This document shows positions 16,453 through 25,493 of a stretch of 58,702 nt of DNA, one piece after another. Numbering within the stretch: position 1 is the stretch's first letter; the number at the start of each line of letters is the position of its first letter. Under the pieces are notes generated by a model. That model was not told the origin of the DNA. It did no database searches and saw only the letters and a program-made list of their open reading frames with translations. The position numbers and the translations under genes are program-made. This DNA comes from CAZYMF01 sp964648215 (GTDB lineage Bacteria; Desulfobacterota; Binatia; HRBIN30; JACQVA1). The stretch lies in the NCBI GenBank assembly GCA_964648215.1, contig CAZYMF010000008.1:1-58702 (forward strand). Reading direction: 5' to 3'.

Positions 16453-17482
16453 CGCGTCGGTACCGGACAGCGAGCATTTCGGCAAGGATTGCCAGGGCAA
16501 TCTCCTCGGGGGTGCGCCCGCCGAGGTCGAGGCCGATGGGTGCCCGGATACGCGCCAAGTCGGTCTCCGTGAAACCCTGCTGCCGCAGCTCCAGCCGCCG
16601 CCGTTCATGGGTCCGCTTGCTTCCCAGGATGCCGATGTAACGCGCACCGGAGCGCAGCGCCGCGGCCAGGGCCGGCAGATCAAACTTGGGATCGTGGGTC
16701 AGGATCACGACGGAGGTCGAATCGGAGCATGCCGCGGCCAGCGCCTCGTCGGGCCAGGCTTCGAGCAACTCGTCGGCGTCCGGAAAGCGCTGCGCCGTGA
16801 GGTAGGCGCGCCGCGCGTCGATCACGGTCACTCGAAAGCCGAGCACTTTGGCCATGCGGCAGAGCGGGATGGCCGTATGCGTTCCCCCCACGATGAGGAG
16901 CTGCGGCGGTGCCGTGAACGCCTCGAGGAACACGCTGGCCGTGTCGGCGCGCCGTGGCACGCTGAGGATACGGGTCCCACCTTCCTGCAGAAGCCGCCGC
17001 AGGGCGAGCGTGACCTGGTCATCGATGTCCGCGTCAATGGACCCGGCGCAGGTCCCGCCGTCGAAGACAACCCGCTTCCGGCCCAGGAGCGATTGCGGCG
17101 CCAGCGCCGTGGCCAGGCCCGCGGGGCGCCCCTCCCGGACGGCGCAGCGCAGCGCCCCCCAGGCTTCAGCGGCGGCGAACGGCTCGATCAGGACTTCGAT
17201 GGAGCCGCCGCAGCTCAGCCCCACGGCCAGTCCGAGCTGATCGGCGGCCCCATACCGCACGATGACCGGTTGGCCGGTGTCCAGGACCCGGAGGGCGTGT
17301 TCGAACACGTCATTCTCGACGCATCCGCCGCTCACCGACCCGACCATTCTGCCGCTACGGGTCAGACCCAGGCGCGCGCCCGGCAGTTGCACGGCCGAGC
17401 CGCAGACGCGCACCAGGGTCGCCACGGCGACCGTTTCGCCCTCGCCCTGCCAGCGGTCCAGCGCGGCCAAGGTCTCCCACAT
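16403..17482 (-). CDS. XdhC/CoxI-family molybdenum cofactor insertion/sulfuration factor
   Basis: The 359-residue protein has the XdhC N-terminal domain (VATLVRVCGSAVQLPGARL, GSVSGGCVENDVFEHA, LGLAVGLSCGGSIEVLIEPF) and a C-terminal Rossmann domain (LLIVGGTHTAIPLCRMAKVL). XdhC/CoxI proteins bind the molybdenum cofactor and help insert its sulfurated form into xanthine-dehydrogenase-type enzymes. The ATG at 17482 follows AAAGGAAGGGGG. It is the first gene of the leftward block and reads from the divergent promoter region that holds operator site B. Confidence 0.92.
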   Translation of the reverse strand: MWETLAALDRWQGEGETVAVATLVRVCGSAVQLPGARLGLTRSGRMVGSVSGGCVENDVFEHALRVLDTGQPVIVRYGAADQLGLAVGLSCGGSIEVLIEPFAAAEAWGALRCAVREGRPAGLATALAPQSLLGRKRVVFDGGTCAGSIDADIDDQVTLALRRLLQEGGTRILSVPRRADTASVFLEAFTAPPQLLIVGGTHTAIPLCRMAKVLGFRVTVIDARRAYLTAQRFPDADELLEAWPDEALAAACSDSTSVVILTHDPKFDLPALAAALRSGARYIGILGSKRTHERRRLELRQQGFTETDLARIRAPIGLDLGGRTPEEIALAILAEMLAVRYRRDGRPLTDPKAAALETS

Positions 17483-17816
17483 GCCCCCTTCCTTTACAAA
17501 GAATGCCTCCGATTGTCACGAATCAGTCGGCGCCCGGGTCGCTGGTCATGGCTACCGGTTGCGCGTCTGAAAAAGGAAGCAGACTGCGCAAGAGCAGCAC
17601 CTTACCTGTCGAAGGTCATTTGTCTCCATCGGCGGAGGACGTATGAACCAAACAAACGTTTGTTCATGAATGATCCCGAGATGCCAGACGGCAGCGTGCG
17701 CACGATGACGGGGAACGGTTCAGGTTCTCATGGCGGCAAGCCTCCGGCCGGCCGCTCCGGCGATCATCGGGTCGCACGCGGCGGAGGCCGGCGGGTTCGG
17801 AGCAGGAGGGCCGTCG
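17483..17816. promoter_or_regulatory. Divergent intergenic region holding operator site B
   Basis: These 334 bp separate the leftward XdhC block from the rightward block. I see no gene. The palindrome AACAAACGTTTGTT occupies 17651-17664, close to midway, so one bound dimer could control both directions. An AGCAGGAGGG ribosome site at 17801-17810 serves the plus-strand gene. Promoter -35/-10 boxes could not be assigned with confidence. Confidence 0.7.
17651..17664. promoter_or_regulatory. Palindrome AACAAACGTTTGTT, putative TetR-family operator (site B)
   Basis: This is a perfect 14-bp palindrome identical to the core of site A (15072-15089). The bases on each side (CC before, CA after) break the symmetry that site A retains. 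Confidence 0.75.
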
Positions 17817-18158
17817 ATGGGTAGCCGGGAGAAGGTGAGACAGTTTCTAGAGGAGTCGGAGGCACACAAACACTACTCGAACATCGTCGAGTGCACGCTG
17901 ACCTACTTCATCCACAAGGCCGAAAAGGCGGGCAATGCCCGCTTCGCCGAGGAGCTGCGCCAAGCCAAGGCAGGATACCACGACGAGTTCAAGATGGGCA
18001 TCGAGCTGACGGAGCAGGTGTACGCCGAGCTGTTCACCGACGAGGAGCTGGATGACCTGATCGTACTGAACTCGAACCCGGCCCTCAAGAAATCGCGGGC
18101 GCTGACCTCGGACATCTTCAATACGATTCTCGAAAAATACTTGATGGTGTCCGCATGA
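17817..18158 (+). CDS. Small helical protein, DUF2059-like C-terminal pattern
   Basis: This 113-residue protein has no signal peptide when started at the ATG (17817) that follows AGGAGG; an upstream in-frame ATG at 17730 gives a low-complexity N-terminus. It is predicted all-helical. Residues ~69-105 (VYAELFTDEELDDLIVLN, then SNPALKKSRAL) resemble the conserved end of DUF2059, which reads 'FT..EL..l..FY.SP.G', here with NSNP in place of YxSP. DUF2059 proteins are usually secreted, so this cytoplasmic-looking version is only a tentative relative. It is the first gene of the plus-strand block, and its stop overlaps the next start (ATGA). Confidence 0.55.
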   Translation: MGSREKVRQFLEESEAHKHYSNIVECTLTYFIHKAEKAGNARFAEELRQAKAGYHDEFKMGIELTEQVYAELFTDEELDDLIVLNSNPALKKSRALTSDIFNTILEKYLMVSA

Positions 18159-18523
18159 CCAAGACAGCAGGAGCGGCTGCGCAGATGGAAGAACGTCCTC
18201 TCGCGACAGGCGACAAACGACTGGCCACCAAGCAGGAACCGCCGGCCGCCAACGCGCCAGGCCCGCGCGGCGCGATGCTCATGCGCTCGACCGGGCTCGG
18301 CAAGGCCGAGCTCGTTGCGGAGATCGTCGGCCTGAAGCGCCAGGGCGACTATCTCATCATGGAGCTGCAGACCACGAAACCGGTTCGCTGGAAGATTCGC
18401 GGCGGGCTGAGCCACAAGGATTTGCGCATGCTGCTGAAGGCGATGATGAAGCTCTCGGTGCTGTCCTTCCTGTTGAATCTCCGCGCCTGGTTCAAGGAGC
18501 CAACCCATCCTGGTGACTTCTGA
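18155..18523 (+). CDS. Hypothetical protein
   Basis: This is a 122-residue protein of unknown function, translationally coupled to the preceding gene through ATGA. The first ~40 residues are polar and probably disordered. Residues ~47-80 look like a beta-rich segment (ELVAEIVGLKRQGDYLIMEL, TKPVRWKIRGGL). Residues ~85-112 form a helix with a hydrophobic stretch (MKLSVLSFLLNLRAWF) that may be amphipathic and membrane-peripheral. I recognise no family. Its fixed place ahead of the flavoprotein array suggests an accessory or membrane-tethering role. Confidence 0.55.
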   Translation: MTKTAGAAAQMEERPLATGDKRLATKQEPPAANAPGPRGAMLMRSTGLGKAELVAEIVGLKRQGDYLIMELQTTKPVRWKIRGGLSHKDLRMLLKAMMKLSVLSFLLNLRAWFKEPTHPGDF

Positions 18524-18618
18524 GGGCTGCGCCCCACGTCTGCTCGGCGCCATCCGTTCCCCACGCGGGGGCGACGTCGGGCGACCGCAACCGTCTCGGG
18601 TTCTGAAGGAGTTTGTGC

Positions 18619-20346
18619 ATGGCTGATAAGACCTTCGACGCCGTGATCGTCGGCGGTGGGAACAAGGCGCTGCTGCTGGCGCTGTATCTCATCAAGTACG
18701 GCGGCATGAGCGTCGGTATCTTCGAGCGGCGGCACGAGATCGGCGGCTGTCTGGCCACCGAGGAGCTCTCCGCCCCCGGCTTTCGCGGCAACACCCACGC
18801 CAACATCATCCTGCCCTGGTACTACGCGCCGATCTGGCGCGACTTCCCGCAGTTCTGGGACTACGGCGCGCAGTGGGAACAGCACACCTGCAGCGACGGC
18901 TTCGTCTTCAAGGACAAGGAGAACTGCCTGGCGATCTACAGCGAGAAGCACGATCCGACGTGGGAGCGCACGGCGAACGAGATTGCCCGGTTCTCGCAGC
19001 GCGACGCCGAGACCTGGCGCAAGCTCGCCAAGATCTCCGGCTCCGACGAGTACATGCGCGTGCTCATCGATTCACTGTTCCTGCCGGCGGAGGACCGGCT
19101 CACCGGCGCCGTCGAGGAACGCAAGATGATGATGTTCCCGGGGCTGATGGAGGCCGGTCTCGTGCCCGACTCCTTCTCGATGAAGGCCAACGGCCTGCGC
19201 GCGGCACAGGAGTGGTTCGACAGCCCGGAGCTGCAGTCCTGCATCCTGCGCTTCGCGATCTCCTCGGTCATCGACATCAACGAGCCCGGCTACGGCATGT
19301 ACACGATGGGCATGGCGCTCACGCTGCCGACGATCGGCTTCAACCGTGGCGGCACGCACCAGATCGCCCACGCCGCCCACCAGATCCTGGTGCAGAGCGG
19401 CTGTCAGTTCTTCACCAACGTCGAGGTCAAGAAAGCCATCATCGAGAACGGCTCGGCGACGGGCATCGAGCTCAAGGACGGCAGCCAGATCGAGGCCCGC
19501 AAGCTCGTGGTCAGCACGCTCTCCCCGCATCAACTCATCTTCGACCTCATCGGCGCCGAGCACTGCGACGAGCAGATGAAACGGCGCGTCAAGCTGCTCG
19601 ACGACACCTTCGGCTGCCTGATGTGGTACAGCTTTGCCGTCAACCAGGCGCCGCAGTACAAGGCGGAAGCCTTCAACCCCGACATCCACGAGTGCCAGTG
19701 GCTCGGCATGCAGCCGGACCCCGACCCCATGCACCTGGCGCGGGAGTGCACCTACCAGAAGCTGCACAAGTTCCCGCCCCTGTCGGATTACGCCCCGACC
19801 GTGGGCTGCCACAGCTTGGTCGATCCCAGCTTCGCGCCGCCGGGCAAACACGTGGTGCAGAACGAGCAGCTCGGACCCGGCGCCAGCAAGCACACCGAGA
19901 AGGAGTGGCTGGAGATCAAGAAGCGCTACGCCGACGAGCTGATCACGATCTGGCAGGACTACGCGCCGAACATGACCTGGGACAACGTCATCGGCGTCGA
20001 TACCAACTGCTCGTACGACCACACGCGCATGCGCAACCTGGGGCCCAACGGCACGATGGCCTGTGTCGATCGCTCCCCGTTCCAGATCGAGGAGAACCGG
20101 CCGACCCCCGAGCTGGCCAACCACCGCACGCCGATCAAGAACCTCTACGCCACCGGCGGCGCCTGGCACGTCGGGTCCAACGCCGGATCGACCGAAGCCT
20201 ACAACTGCTACCGCATCATCGCCAAGGATCTGGGGCTCGCCAAGCCGTGGGAGGAGCCCGGAAAAGAAGAGCCGGATTCGCTCGTCGAGCAGCTCAAGAC
20301 CACCAAGCAACGAGTCCAAGCTGCGGCGCGCCGACAACCGGACTGA
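18619..20346 (+). CDS. CrtI/PYROXD2-like FAD oxidoreductase A
   Basis: This 575-residue flavoprotein is the first of eight related ones. AAGGAG precedes the ATG, ruling out an upstream ATG two codons earlier. The N-terminal ADP-binding loop reads AVIVGGGNKALLLALYL; the usual third Gly of GxGxxG is Ala, and P-N-G is replaced by N-K-A. This is followed by FERRHEIGGCLATEE, the second FAD-contact motif. The C-terminal FAD motif is LYATGGAWHVGSNAGSTEAY. Relatives include phytoene desaturases, carotenoid isomerases and mitochondrial PYROXD2; they typically desaturate, saturate or isomerise long isoprenoid chains. The substrate here is unknown. It is the most diverged of the long forms and might be a non-catalytic partner. 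Confidence 0.85.
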   Translation: MADKTFDAVIVGGGNKALLLALYLIKYGGMSVGIFERRHEIGGCLATEELSAPGFRGNTHANIILPWYYAPIWRDFPQFWDYGAQWEQHTCSDGFVFKDKENCLAIYSEKHDPTWERTANEIARFSQRDAETWRKLAKISGSDEYMRVLIDSLFLPAEDRLTGAVEERKMMMFPGLMEAGLVPDSFSMKANGLRAAQEWFDSPELQSCILRFAISSVIDINEPGYGMYTMGMALTLPTIGFNRGGTHQIAHAAHQILVQSGCQFFTNVEVKKAIIENGSATGIELKDGSQIEARKLVVSTLSPHQLIFDLIGAEHCDEQMKRRVKLLDDTFGCLMWYSFAVNQAPQYKAEAFNPDIHECQWLGMQPDPDPMHLARECTYQKLHKFPPLSDYAPTVGCHSLVDPSFAPPGKHVVQNEQLGPGASKHTEKEWLEIKKRYADELITIWQDYAPNMTWDNVIGVDTNCSYDHTRMRNLGPNGTMACVDRSPFQIEENRPTPELANHRTPIKNLYATGGAWHVGSNAGSTEAYNCYRIIAKDLGLAKPWEEPGKEEPDSLVEQLKTTKQRVQAAARRQPD

Positions 20347-20364
20347 CGACGAGGGACCAGACAC

Positions 20365-21990
20365 ATGGCGCAGACCTACGACGTGATCATCATCGGCAGC
20401 GGCCCGAATGGGCTGGCCATCGCCGCGTATCTCAGCAAGGCCGGACAGAAGGTCTTGCTGCTGGAGAAACGCTTCGAGGCCGGCGGCGGGCTGGCGACCG
20501 AACAGGTGACGATTCCCGATTTCTACCACAACACCCACGCCGTCTACATGATGATGGTCGACTACGCGCCCGTCTATAAGGACTTCGCCTTCGAGGAGCG
20601 CGGCGTCAGACACATCTATCCCGACCTGCAGGTGGCCATGCCGCTCGCCGACGGCCGGGCGCTCGGCATCTATCGCGACGTCGAGCGCACCTGCGCCTCG
20701 ATTGCCAAGTTCTCGCAGAAGGACGCCGACAGCTACCGCGACATGCAACGTCACTACGACGAGCTGATGAAGAACATCCTCGGCCCGCAGACCTACGTCC
20801 CCATGGAGGCCGCGCCGCTCATGGCCGCCAAGGCGGATATGACCGAGCTGGGCCGCGCCTTGTCCGAGTACACCGAGAAGACGCCCGAGGAGATCGTCTG
20901 CGAGCTGTACGAGAACGAGCACGTCCGCACGCTCATGCTGTACATGGCCTGCCATTGGGGCCTGGACTACGCGCAGTCGGGCGTCAGCTACATGGTGCCC
21001 ATCTACCTCAACCGCATGGCGAACTATCGCCTGACGGCCGGCGGCTCGCACCGCGTGTCGAACGTGTTGCTGAAATCCACGTTCGAGCAGGGCGGACAGA
21101 TCCGGACCAGCGCCCGGATCAAGCGGATCATCGTCGAGAACGGCACCGCCAAGGGCGTCGAGCTCGAAGACGGCACCTGCTTCATGGCGAACAAGGCGGT
21201 GGTCAGCACCATCGACACCCATCAGACGTTCCTCAAGTACGTCGGCGAAGACCAGCTCGATCGCGACTTCGTCGACATGATCAAGATCTGGCAGTGGGAG
21301 AAATGGAGCCTGTGCGTGCTGCATCTGGCGATGAGCGAGCCGCCGCGGTTCAAGGCCGCCGAAGCACAGCCGGACCTCGACAGCGCGTTCATCTACGTGC
21401 TCGGCTACGAGAGTCTCGCGGACCTGAAGGGGCACTGGGACGCGATGAGCGAGGGCGGGCTGCCGGCGCACGCGGGATTCAACGGTTGCTTCCCGAGCGT
21501 CCACGATCCCTACCAGGCGCCTCCGGGCCGGGCCACCGCGCTGCTGTCGCAGATGGCGCCGTTCGACCTGAAGGACGGCGGTGCCGAGAGATGGCTGAAC
21601 CACAAGCACCGCGAGGAAATCGCCGAGAGGCAGATCGCGATCCTGCAACGCTACGCCCCGAACCTCACCCGGGACAAGGTGCTGTGGACCTACCTCACCA
21701 CGCCGGCGGACATCCAGAACAAGTTCGCCAACATGGTCCAGGGCAGCTACAAGCAGGGCGCCTACCATCCGCTGCAGATGGGCTACCTGCGCCCGAATCA
21801 GGACTGCTCCCAGTACCGCACGCCGGTGCAGAACCTCTACCTCGGCGGCGCCAGCGTCGCCCCCGGCGGCATGGTGCTGTTCGGCCCCGGCTACAACTGC
21901 GCCAACGCCATCGCCGAGGACTTCGGCATCGACAAGTGGTGGACGGAGCCGGAGTACATCACCGCGGCGCGGGAGAACGGGTACGTATAG
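20365..21990 (+). CDS. CrtI/PYROXD2-like FAD oxidoreductase B
   Basis: This 541-residue protein begins MAQTYDVIIIGSGPNGLAIA with an intact GxGxxG and FEAGGGLATE. FYHNTHAVYMMMVDYAPVYKDF places it with D and F, which share the H-A/V-x-Y-x-MMVDY motif. GGSHRVSNVLLKSTFEQGG and the C-terminal LYLGGASVAPGGMVLFGPGY are further landmarks. The C-terminal NCANAIAEDFGIDKWW closely parallels D and F (ANKVAEDLGVQKWW). The gene is 18 bp after A and 8 bp before C, so it is certainly co-transcribed. Its biochemical role is unknown. Confidence 0.87.
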   Translation: MAQTYDVIIIGSGPNGLAIAAYLSKAGQKVLLLEKRFEAGGGLATEQVTIPDFYHNTHAVYMMMVDYAPVYKDFAFEERGVRHIYPDLQVAMPLADGRALGIYRDVERTCASIAKFSQKDADSYRDMQRHYDELMKNILGPQTYVPMEAAPLMAAKADMTELGRALSEYTEKTPEEIVCELYENEHVRTLMLYMACHWGLDYAQSGVSYMVPIYLNRMANYRLTAGGSHRVSNVLLKSTFEQGGQIRTSARIKRIIVENGTAKGVELEDGTCFMANKAVVSTIDTHQTFLKYVGEDQLDRDFVDMIKIWQWEKWSLCVLHLAMSEPPRFKAAEAQPDLDSAFIYVLGYESLADLKGHWDAMSEGGLPAHAGFNGCFPSVHDPYQAPPGRATALLSQMAPFDLKDGGAERWLNHKHREEIAERQIAILQRYAPNLTRDKVLWTYLTTPADIQNKFANMVQGSYKQGAYHPLQMGYLRPNQDCSQYRTPVQNLYLGGASVAPGGMVLFGPGYNCANAIAEDFGIDKWWTEPEYITAARENGYV

Positions 21991-21998
21991 GACGCGGC

Positions 21999-23720
21999 AT
22001 GAGCAGGGACGAGCGCTTCGACATCGTCATCATCGGTGCCGGCCCCAACGGCATGACCACCGCGGCCTATCTCGCCAAGTGCGGGCTGAGCGTCTGCGTG
22101 CTCGAAGAGCGCACCGAGTGCGGCGGCGCCTGCGAGACGCAGGAGCCCATCCCGGGCGTGCGCATCTACCCGCACGCCATGTTGATGTACGCGTCGCCGG
22201 CCCCGGGCTTCGAGCAGCTCGAGCTGCACAAGTACGGCTTCCGCATGACCTGGCACCCCGACTACGCGTCGATGGACGACATCGCCGCCCTCGCTTGCAC
22301 CGACGGCTGGCGACCCATCTCCATGCAGGACAAGATGGGCTGGGCCAAGCTCGGCGGGCTGCTCGGCGGGCCGCCGTTCACCAAGGAGCTGATGCGCGCC
22401 GCCTTCTGGTGTCCGCCGCACCCGCCCGAAGTCGAAGTCGCCGACGACAACGTGCCGTACATGCAGGTGTACAAGCAGCGCCAGCCGGACATGTACACGC
22501 ACGAGCTGCGCGAGATGACGATGTTCGATCTCCTCGACGAGCATTGCGAGACCGAGCACTTCAAGGCCGCCATGGCGTTCGCGGCCTGGGCCTCGGGGGC
22601 CGCCGGTCACTGGGAAGGCGTCGCCATTCCCGCCGCCCTCTGCGTGCAGCTGCTCACGCTGCCGAACACCGGGCAGAACAGCATCCCGCGCGGCGGCCTG
22701 CACGGCTACTTCCACGCCATCCATCGCGCCGCCGTGCACAAGGGCGCCGTGGTCCGGACGAGCTGCCCGGTCGACGAGATCCTCATCGAAGACGGGCGGG
22801 CGGTGGGCGTGCGCCTGCGCGAGACCGCGGCGATGGGCGGGCGCACCATCCGCGCCAACAAGGCCGTCATCGCCGCCTGCGACGTCCACCAGGCGTTCCT
22901 CAAGCTGGTCGGCCGCAAGCATCTCGACCCCGGCTTCGTCCAGAAGATCGAGGACATCAGCCTGAAGAATCAGACCTTGTACGTCTCCGTCTTCCACACC
23001 AAGACACAGCTGCGCCTCAAGCCGAAATGGGCGCGCGAAGACCGCGTCATGGGCGCCAACCGGCAACCCTTCCTCGGCATCTATCCGTGCGACTCGCGCG
23101 AGATCTACTACGAGAACGTCGCGGACGTGGACGGCAAGAAGGGCCAGCCGACGGTGCCGGCGGAACGCGCCATGTGGTTCCAGGCGCCGCCGCAGAGCTT
23201 CGACCCGACCGATTGCCAGGCGAGCTATCCGCCCGCGCGCGGCTACATTTCGCAGGCCTACGAGATGGCGGTGACCTCGCCCGACTATCACCTCGAAGGC
23301 GAGGACGCTCCCGACAAGTACAAGCCCGAGATGGACGCGTACATGCGCCGGGCCTACGGCCAGATGCTGGACGGCCTGGAGGACGACAACGTCATCCACC
23401 ATTGGAGCGCCACCGGCCGCGATGTGGAATTCCGCAACACCGGCATCATCGGCGGCACCTGGTGCGGCAGCCGCCACGACGAGGACCAGCTGTGGACCAA
23501 CCGGCCCATCCCGGAGTTGGCGCGCTACCGTACGCCGATCGACGGCCTGTACCACGCCCATCAGACATCGGGACATCCCGGCGGGCTGTGCCTGATGGCG
23601 ATCCCGTACAACCTCATGCACATCCTCATCGAGGACGGCGTCGCCGAGCCCGGCGACTGGTGGTACGCGTCGCCCTGGTACATCCCGCAGCAGGGCAAGA
23701 TATCCGCGAAGCGCGGCTAG
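21999..23720 (+). CDS. CrtI/PYROXD2-like FAD oxidoreductase C
   Basis: The 573-residue protein starts MSRDERFDIVIIGAGPNGMT. ERTECGGACETQEPIPGVRI and APGFEQLELHKYGFRMTW mark a second subtype shared with E but not with B, D or F. The C-terminal region GLYHAHQTSGHPGGLCLMAI carries the final FAD contact. NTGIIGGTWCGSRHDEDQLW near residue 480 matches NTGMLGGSWYGTRCDRDEWW in E. Subtype C/E genes alternate with subtype B/D/F genes, which points to unlike partners that were duplicated together. Confidence 0.87.
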   Translation: MSRDERFDIVIIGAGPNGMTTAAYLAKCGLSVCVLEERTECGGACETQEPIPGVRIYPHAMLMYASPAPGFEQLELHKYGFRMTWHPDYASMDDIAALACTDGWRPISMQDKMGWAKLGGLLGGPPFTKELMRAAFWCPPHPPEVEVADDNVPYMQVYKQRQPDMYTHELREMTMFDLLDEHCETEHFKAAMAFAAWASGAAGHWEGVAIPAALCVQLLTLPNTGQNSIPRGGLHGYFHAIHRAAVHKGAVVRTSCPVDEILIEDGRAVGVRLRETAAMGGRTIRANKAVIAACDVHQAFLKLVGRKHLDPGFVQKIEDISLKNQTLYVSVFHTKTQLRLKPKWAREDRVMGANRQPFLGIYPCDSREIYYENVADVDGKKGQPTVPAERAMWFQAPPQSFDPTDCQASYPPARGYISQAYEMAVTSPDYHLEGEDAPDKYKPEMDAYMRRAYGQMLDGLEDDNVIHHWSATGRDVEFRNTGIIGGTWCGSRHDEDQLWTNRPIPELARYRTPIDGLYHAHQTSGHPGGLCLMAIPYNLMHILIEDGVAEPGDWWYASPWYIPQQGKISAKRG

Positions 23721-23742
23721 TCGGCGCAAACGAGGGCGGACG

Positions 23743-25425
23743 ATGCCGAACTTCACATACACGTCGGATTTTCAGTACGACCCCACCAATCCCTTCGGGC
23801 ACATGCAGGAGGAGTTCCCGAAGCAGAGCGAGTTCGATGTCGTCATCATCGGCGGCGGACCCAACGGGCTGATCGCCGGCGCCTACCTCGCCAAAGCCGG
23901 TTTGAGCGTCGCCGTCTGCGAACGTCGCTTCGAGTGCGGCGGCGGCCTGGCGACCGAGGAGAATCTCTATCCCTGCTACTCCTCCAACCCGCACGTGCTC
24001 TACCACATGATGGTCGACTACATGCCGGCGATCCAGGATTTCGAGCTCGACGGCCCGGCGCTGACCTGGATACGACCGAACTGCCAGACCGGCATGCTGT
24101 TCGAGGACGGCTCCTCCGTGCTGCTCGCGCGCATGGTCCAGGACACCAAGGACTCGATCCGCAAGTACTCGTTCAAGGATGCCACGACCTTCGGCAAGGT
24201 GATCCGCGAGTGGCGCCGGATCGTCGACGAGATCATCGCCCCGGCCACCTACATTCCGCCGCTGGCGCCCATCGAGATCACCATGGCGATGCAGCGCACC
24301 AAGGTCGGCCAGCAGATGCTGGAGATGGGCGAGCTGAGCCCGCTGCAGCTGATCACCGAGACCTTCGAGCACGACAAGGTGCGGACGCTCCTGCTGTACG
24401 CCACGTGCATGTGGGGCCTCGATCCGCGCGAGACCGGGCTCGGCTTCATGGTGCCGCTCATGCTCGATCGGGCCATGAACAAGTGTTACTGCTACGGCGG
24501 CTCCCACAAGTTCGGCAGCGCCCTGGCGCGGCAGGTGGTCAAGAACGGCGGCCTGATCCTCGAAGCCGCGCCCGTCGACAAGATCGTCCTGGAGAATGGG
24601 CGCGCCGTCGGCGTGCACATCGCCTACGAGGACCGCGTGCTGCGCGCCAAAGCGGTGATGTCCACCCTGGACCCGCACTCGACCTTCCTCGATCTCGTCG
24701 GCGAAGAGCATTTGCCCGATTCGCTCACCGAGTCGGTCAAGGGCTGGGCGTGGGACAAGTGGAGCTTCAACACTCTCCACATCGCCGCCGACGAGGCGCC
24801 CAGGTACGCCGCCGACGACCCGTGGATCAATCAAGCCTTCGCCACCGTCATCGGCATCGAGAGCGTGGAGCAACTGTTGGCGCATTGGGACAACGTCGCC
24901 AAGGGCACCATCGATCTCAACAGCTTCGGCGGCCATTCGACCTGCGAGAGCTTGTTCGATCCGACGCTCAGTGACCGCCCCGGAAAATACGTGTCGATGT
25001 TCCAGATCCACGCGCCCTACGACCTCCAGGGCGGCTGGGTGAACCGGCGCGAGGCCATCAAGGACGCCATGCTGGCCAAGTGGCAGAAGGCGGCGCCGAA
25101 CCTGACGGGCAAGATCATCAGCACCGCCATGGAAGACCCGGAGGAGATCGAGATCCGCTTTCCGAACATGCGGCGCGGCTCGATCAAGCACGGCGACTAC
25201 CGGCCGCTGCAAATGGGCTGCTACCGCCCCAACCAGGAGTGTTCGAGCACGCGGACGCCGGTCGAAGGCCTGTACGTCTGCGGCGTGTCGGTCTACCCGG
25301 GCGGGCTGGTCCTCGGCGGACCGGGTTATCTCGGCGCCAACAAGGTGGCCGAGGATCTCGGCGTGCAGAAGTGGTGGAAGCCGACGCCGGTGATGGAGCG
25401 GTACATCAAGACGTATCTGGAATGA
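23743..25425 (+). CDS. CrtI/PYROXD2-like FAD oxidoreductase D
   Basis: This is a 560-residue protein with a ~27-residue N-terminal extension (MPNFTYTSDFQYDPTNPFGH) before the FAD loop VVIIGGGPNGLIAGAYLAKA. RFECGGGLATEENLYP and HVLYHMMVDYMPAIQDFELD follow. CMWGLDPRETGLGFMVPLML, KCYCYGGSHKFGSALARQVV and the C-terminal GLYVCGVSVYPGGLVLGGPG are nearly superimposable on F. D and F are therefore close tandem paralogues. There is no signal peptide or strong membrane helix. The reaction is unknown. Confidence 0.87.
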   Translation: MPNFTYTSDFQYDPTNPFGHMQEEFPKQSEFDVVIIGGGPNGLIAGAYLAKAGLSVAVCERRFECGGGLATEENLYPCYSSNPHVLYHMMVDYMPAIQDFELDGPALTWIRPNCQTGMLFEDGSSVLLARMVQDTKDSIRKYSFKDATTFGKVIREWRRIVDEIIAPATYIPPLAPIEITMAMQRTKVGQQMLEMGELSPLQLITETFEHDKVRTLLLYATCMWGLDPRETGLGFMVPLMLDRAMNKCYCYGGSHKFGSALARQVVKNGGLILEAAPVDKIVLENGRAVGVHIAYEDRVLRAKAVMSTLDPHSTFLDLVGEEHLPDSLTESVKGWAWDKWSFNTLHIAADEAPRYAADDPWINQAFATVIGIESVEQLLAHWDNVAKGTIDLNSFGGHSTCESLFDPTLSDRPGKYVSMFQIHAPYDLQGGWVNRREAIKDAMLAKWQKAAPNLTGKIISTAMEDPEEIEIRFPNMRRGSIKHGDYRPLQMGCYRPNQECSSTRTPVEGLYVCGVSVYPGGLVLGGPGYLGANKVAEDLGVQKWWKPTPVMERYIKTYLE

Positions 25426-25446
25426 TCGTTGGCTTGGATGAGGGTT

Positions 25447-25467
25447 CCCTCTCCCAGGGGGAGAGGG
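25447..25467. repeat. CCCTCTCCC/GGGAGAGGG palindromic repeat, copy 2
   Basis: Same 9-bp arms and 3-bp spacer as at 4947-4967. It lies in the 68 bp between flavoprotein genes D and E and could form a hairpin in the transcript. Confidence 0.8.
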
Positions 25468-25493
25468 AGAAGAAGGCGACTAGAGAGGTAACG

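Noticed and set aside
15739..16683. Longer start for the MocA-like gene (to 16683)
   Set aside because: The extra 77 codons lie antisense-like within XdhC coding sequence in another frame and lack family similarity; the ATG at 16452 gives the normal N-terminus.
19072..21768. 898-codon minus-strand open frame
   Set aside because: Antisense shadow of flavoproteins A and B, caused by G/C-biased third codon positions; no ribosome site or family motif.
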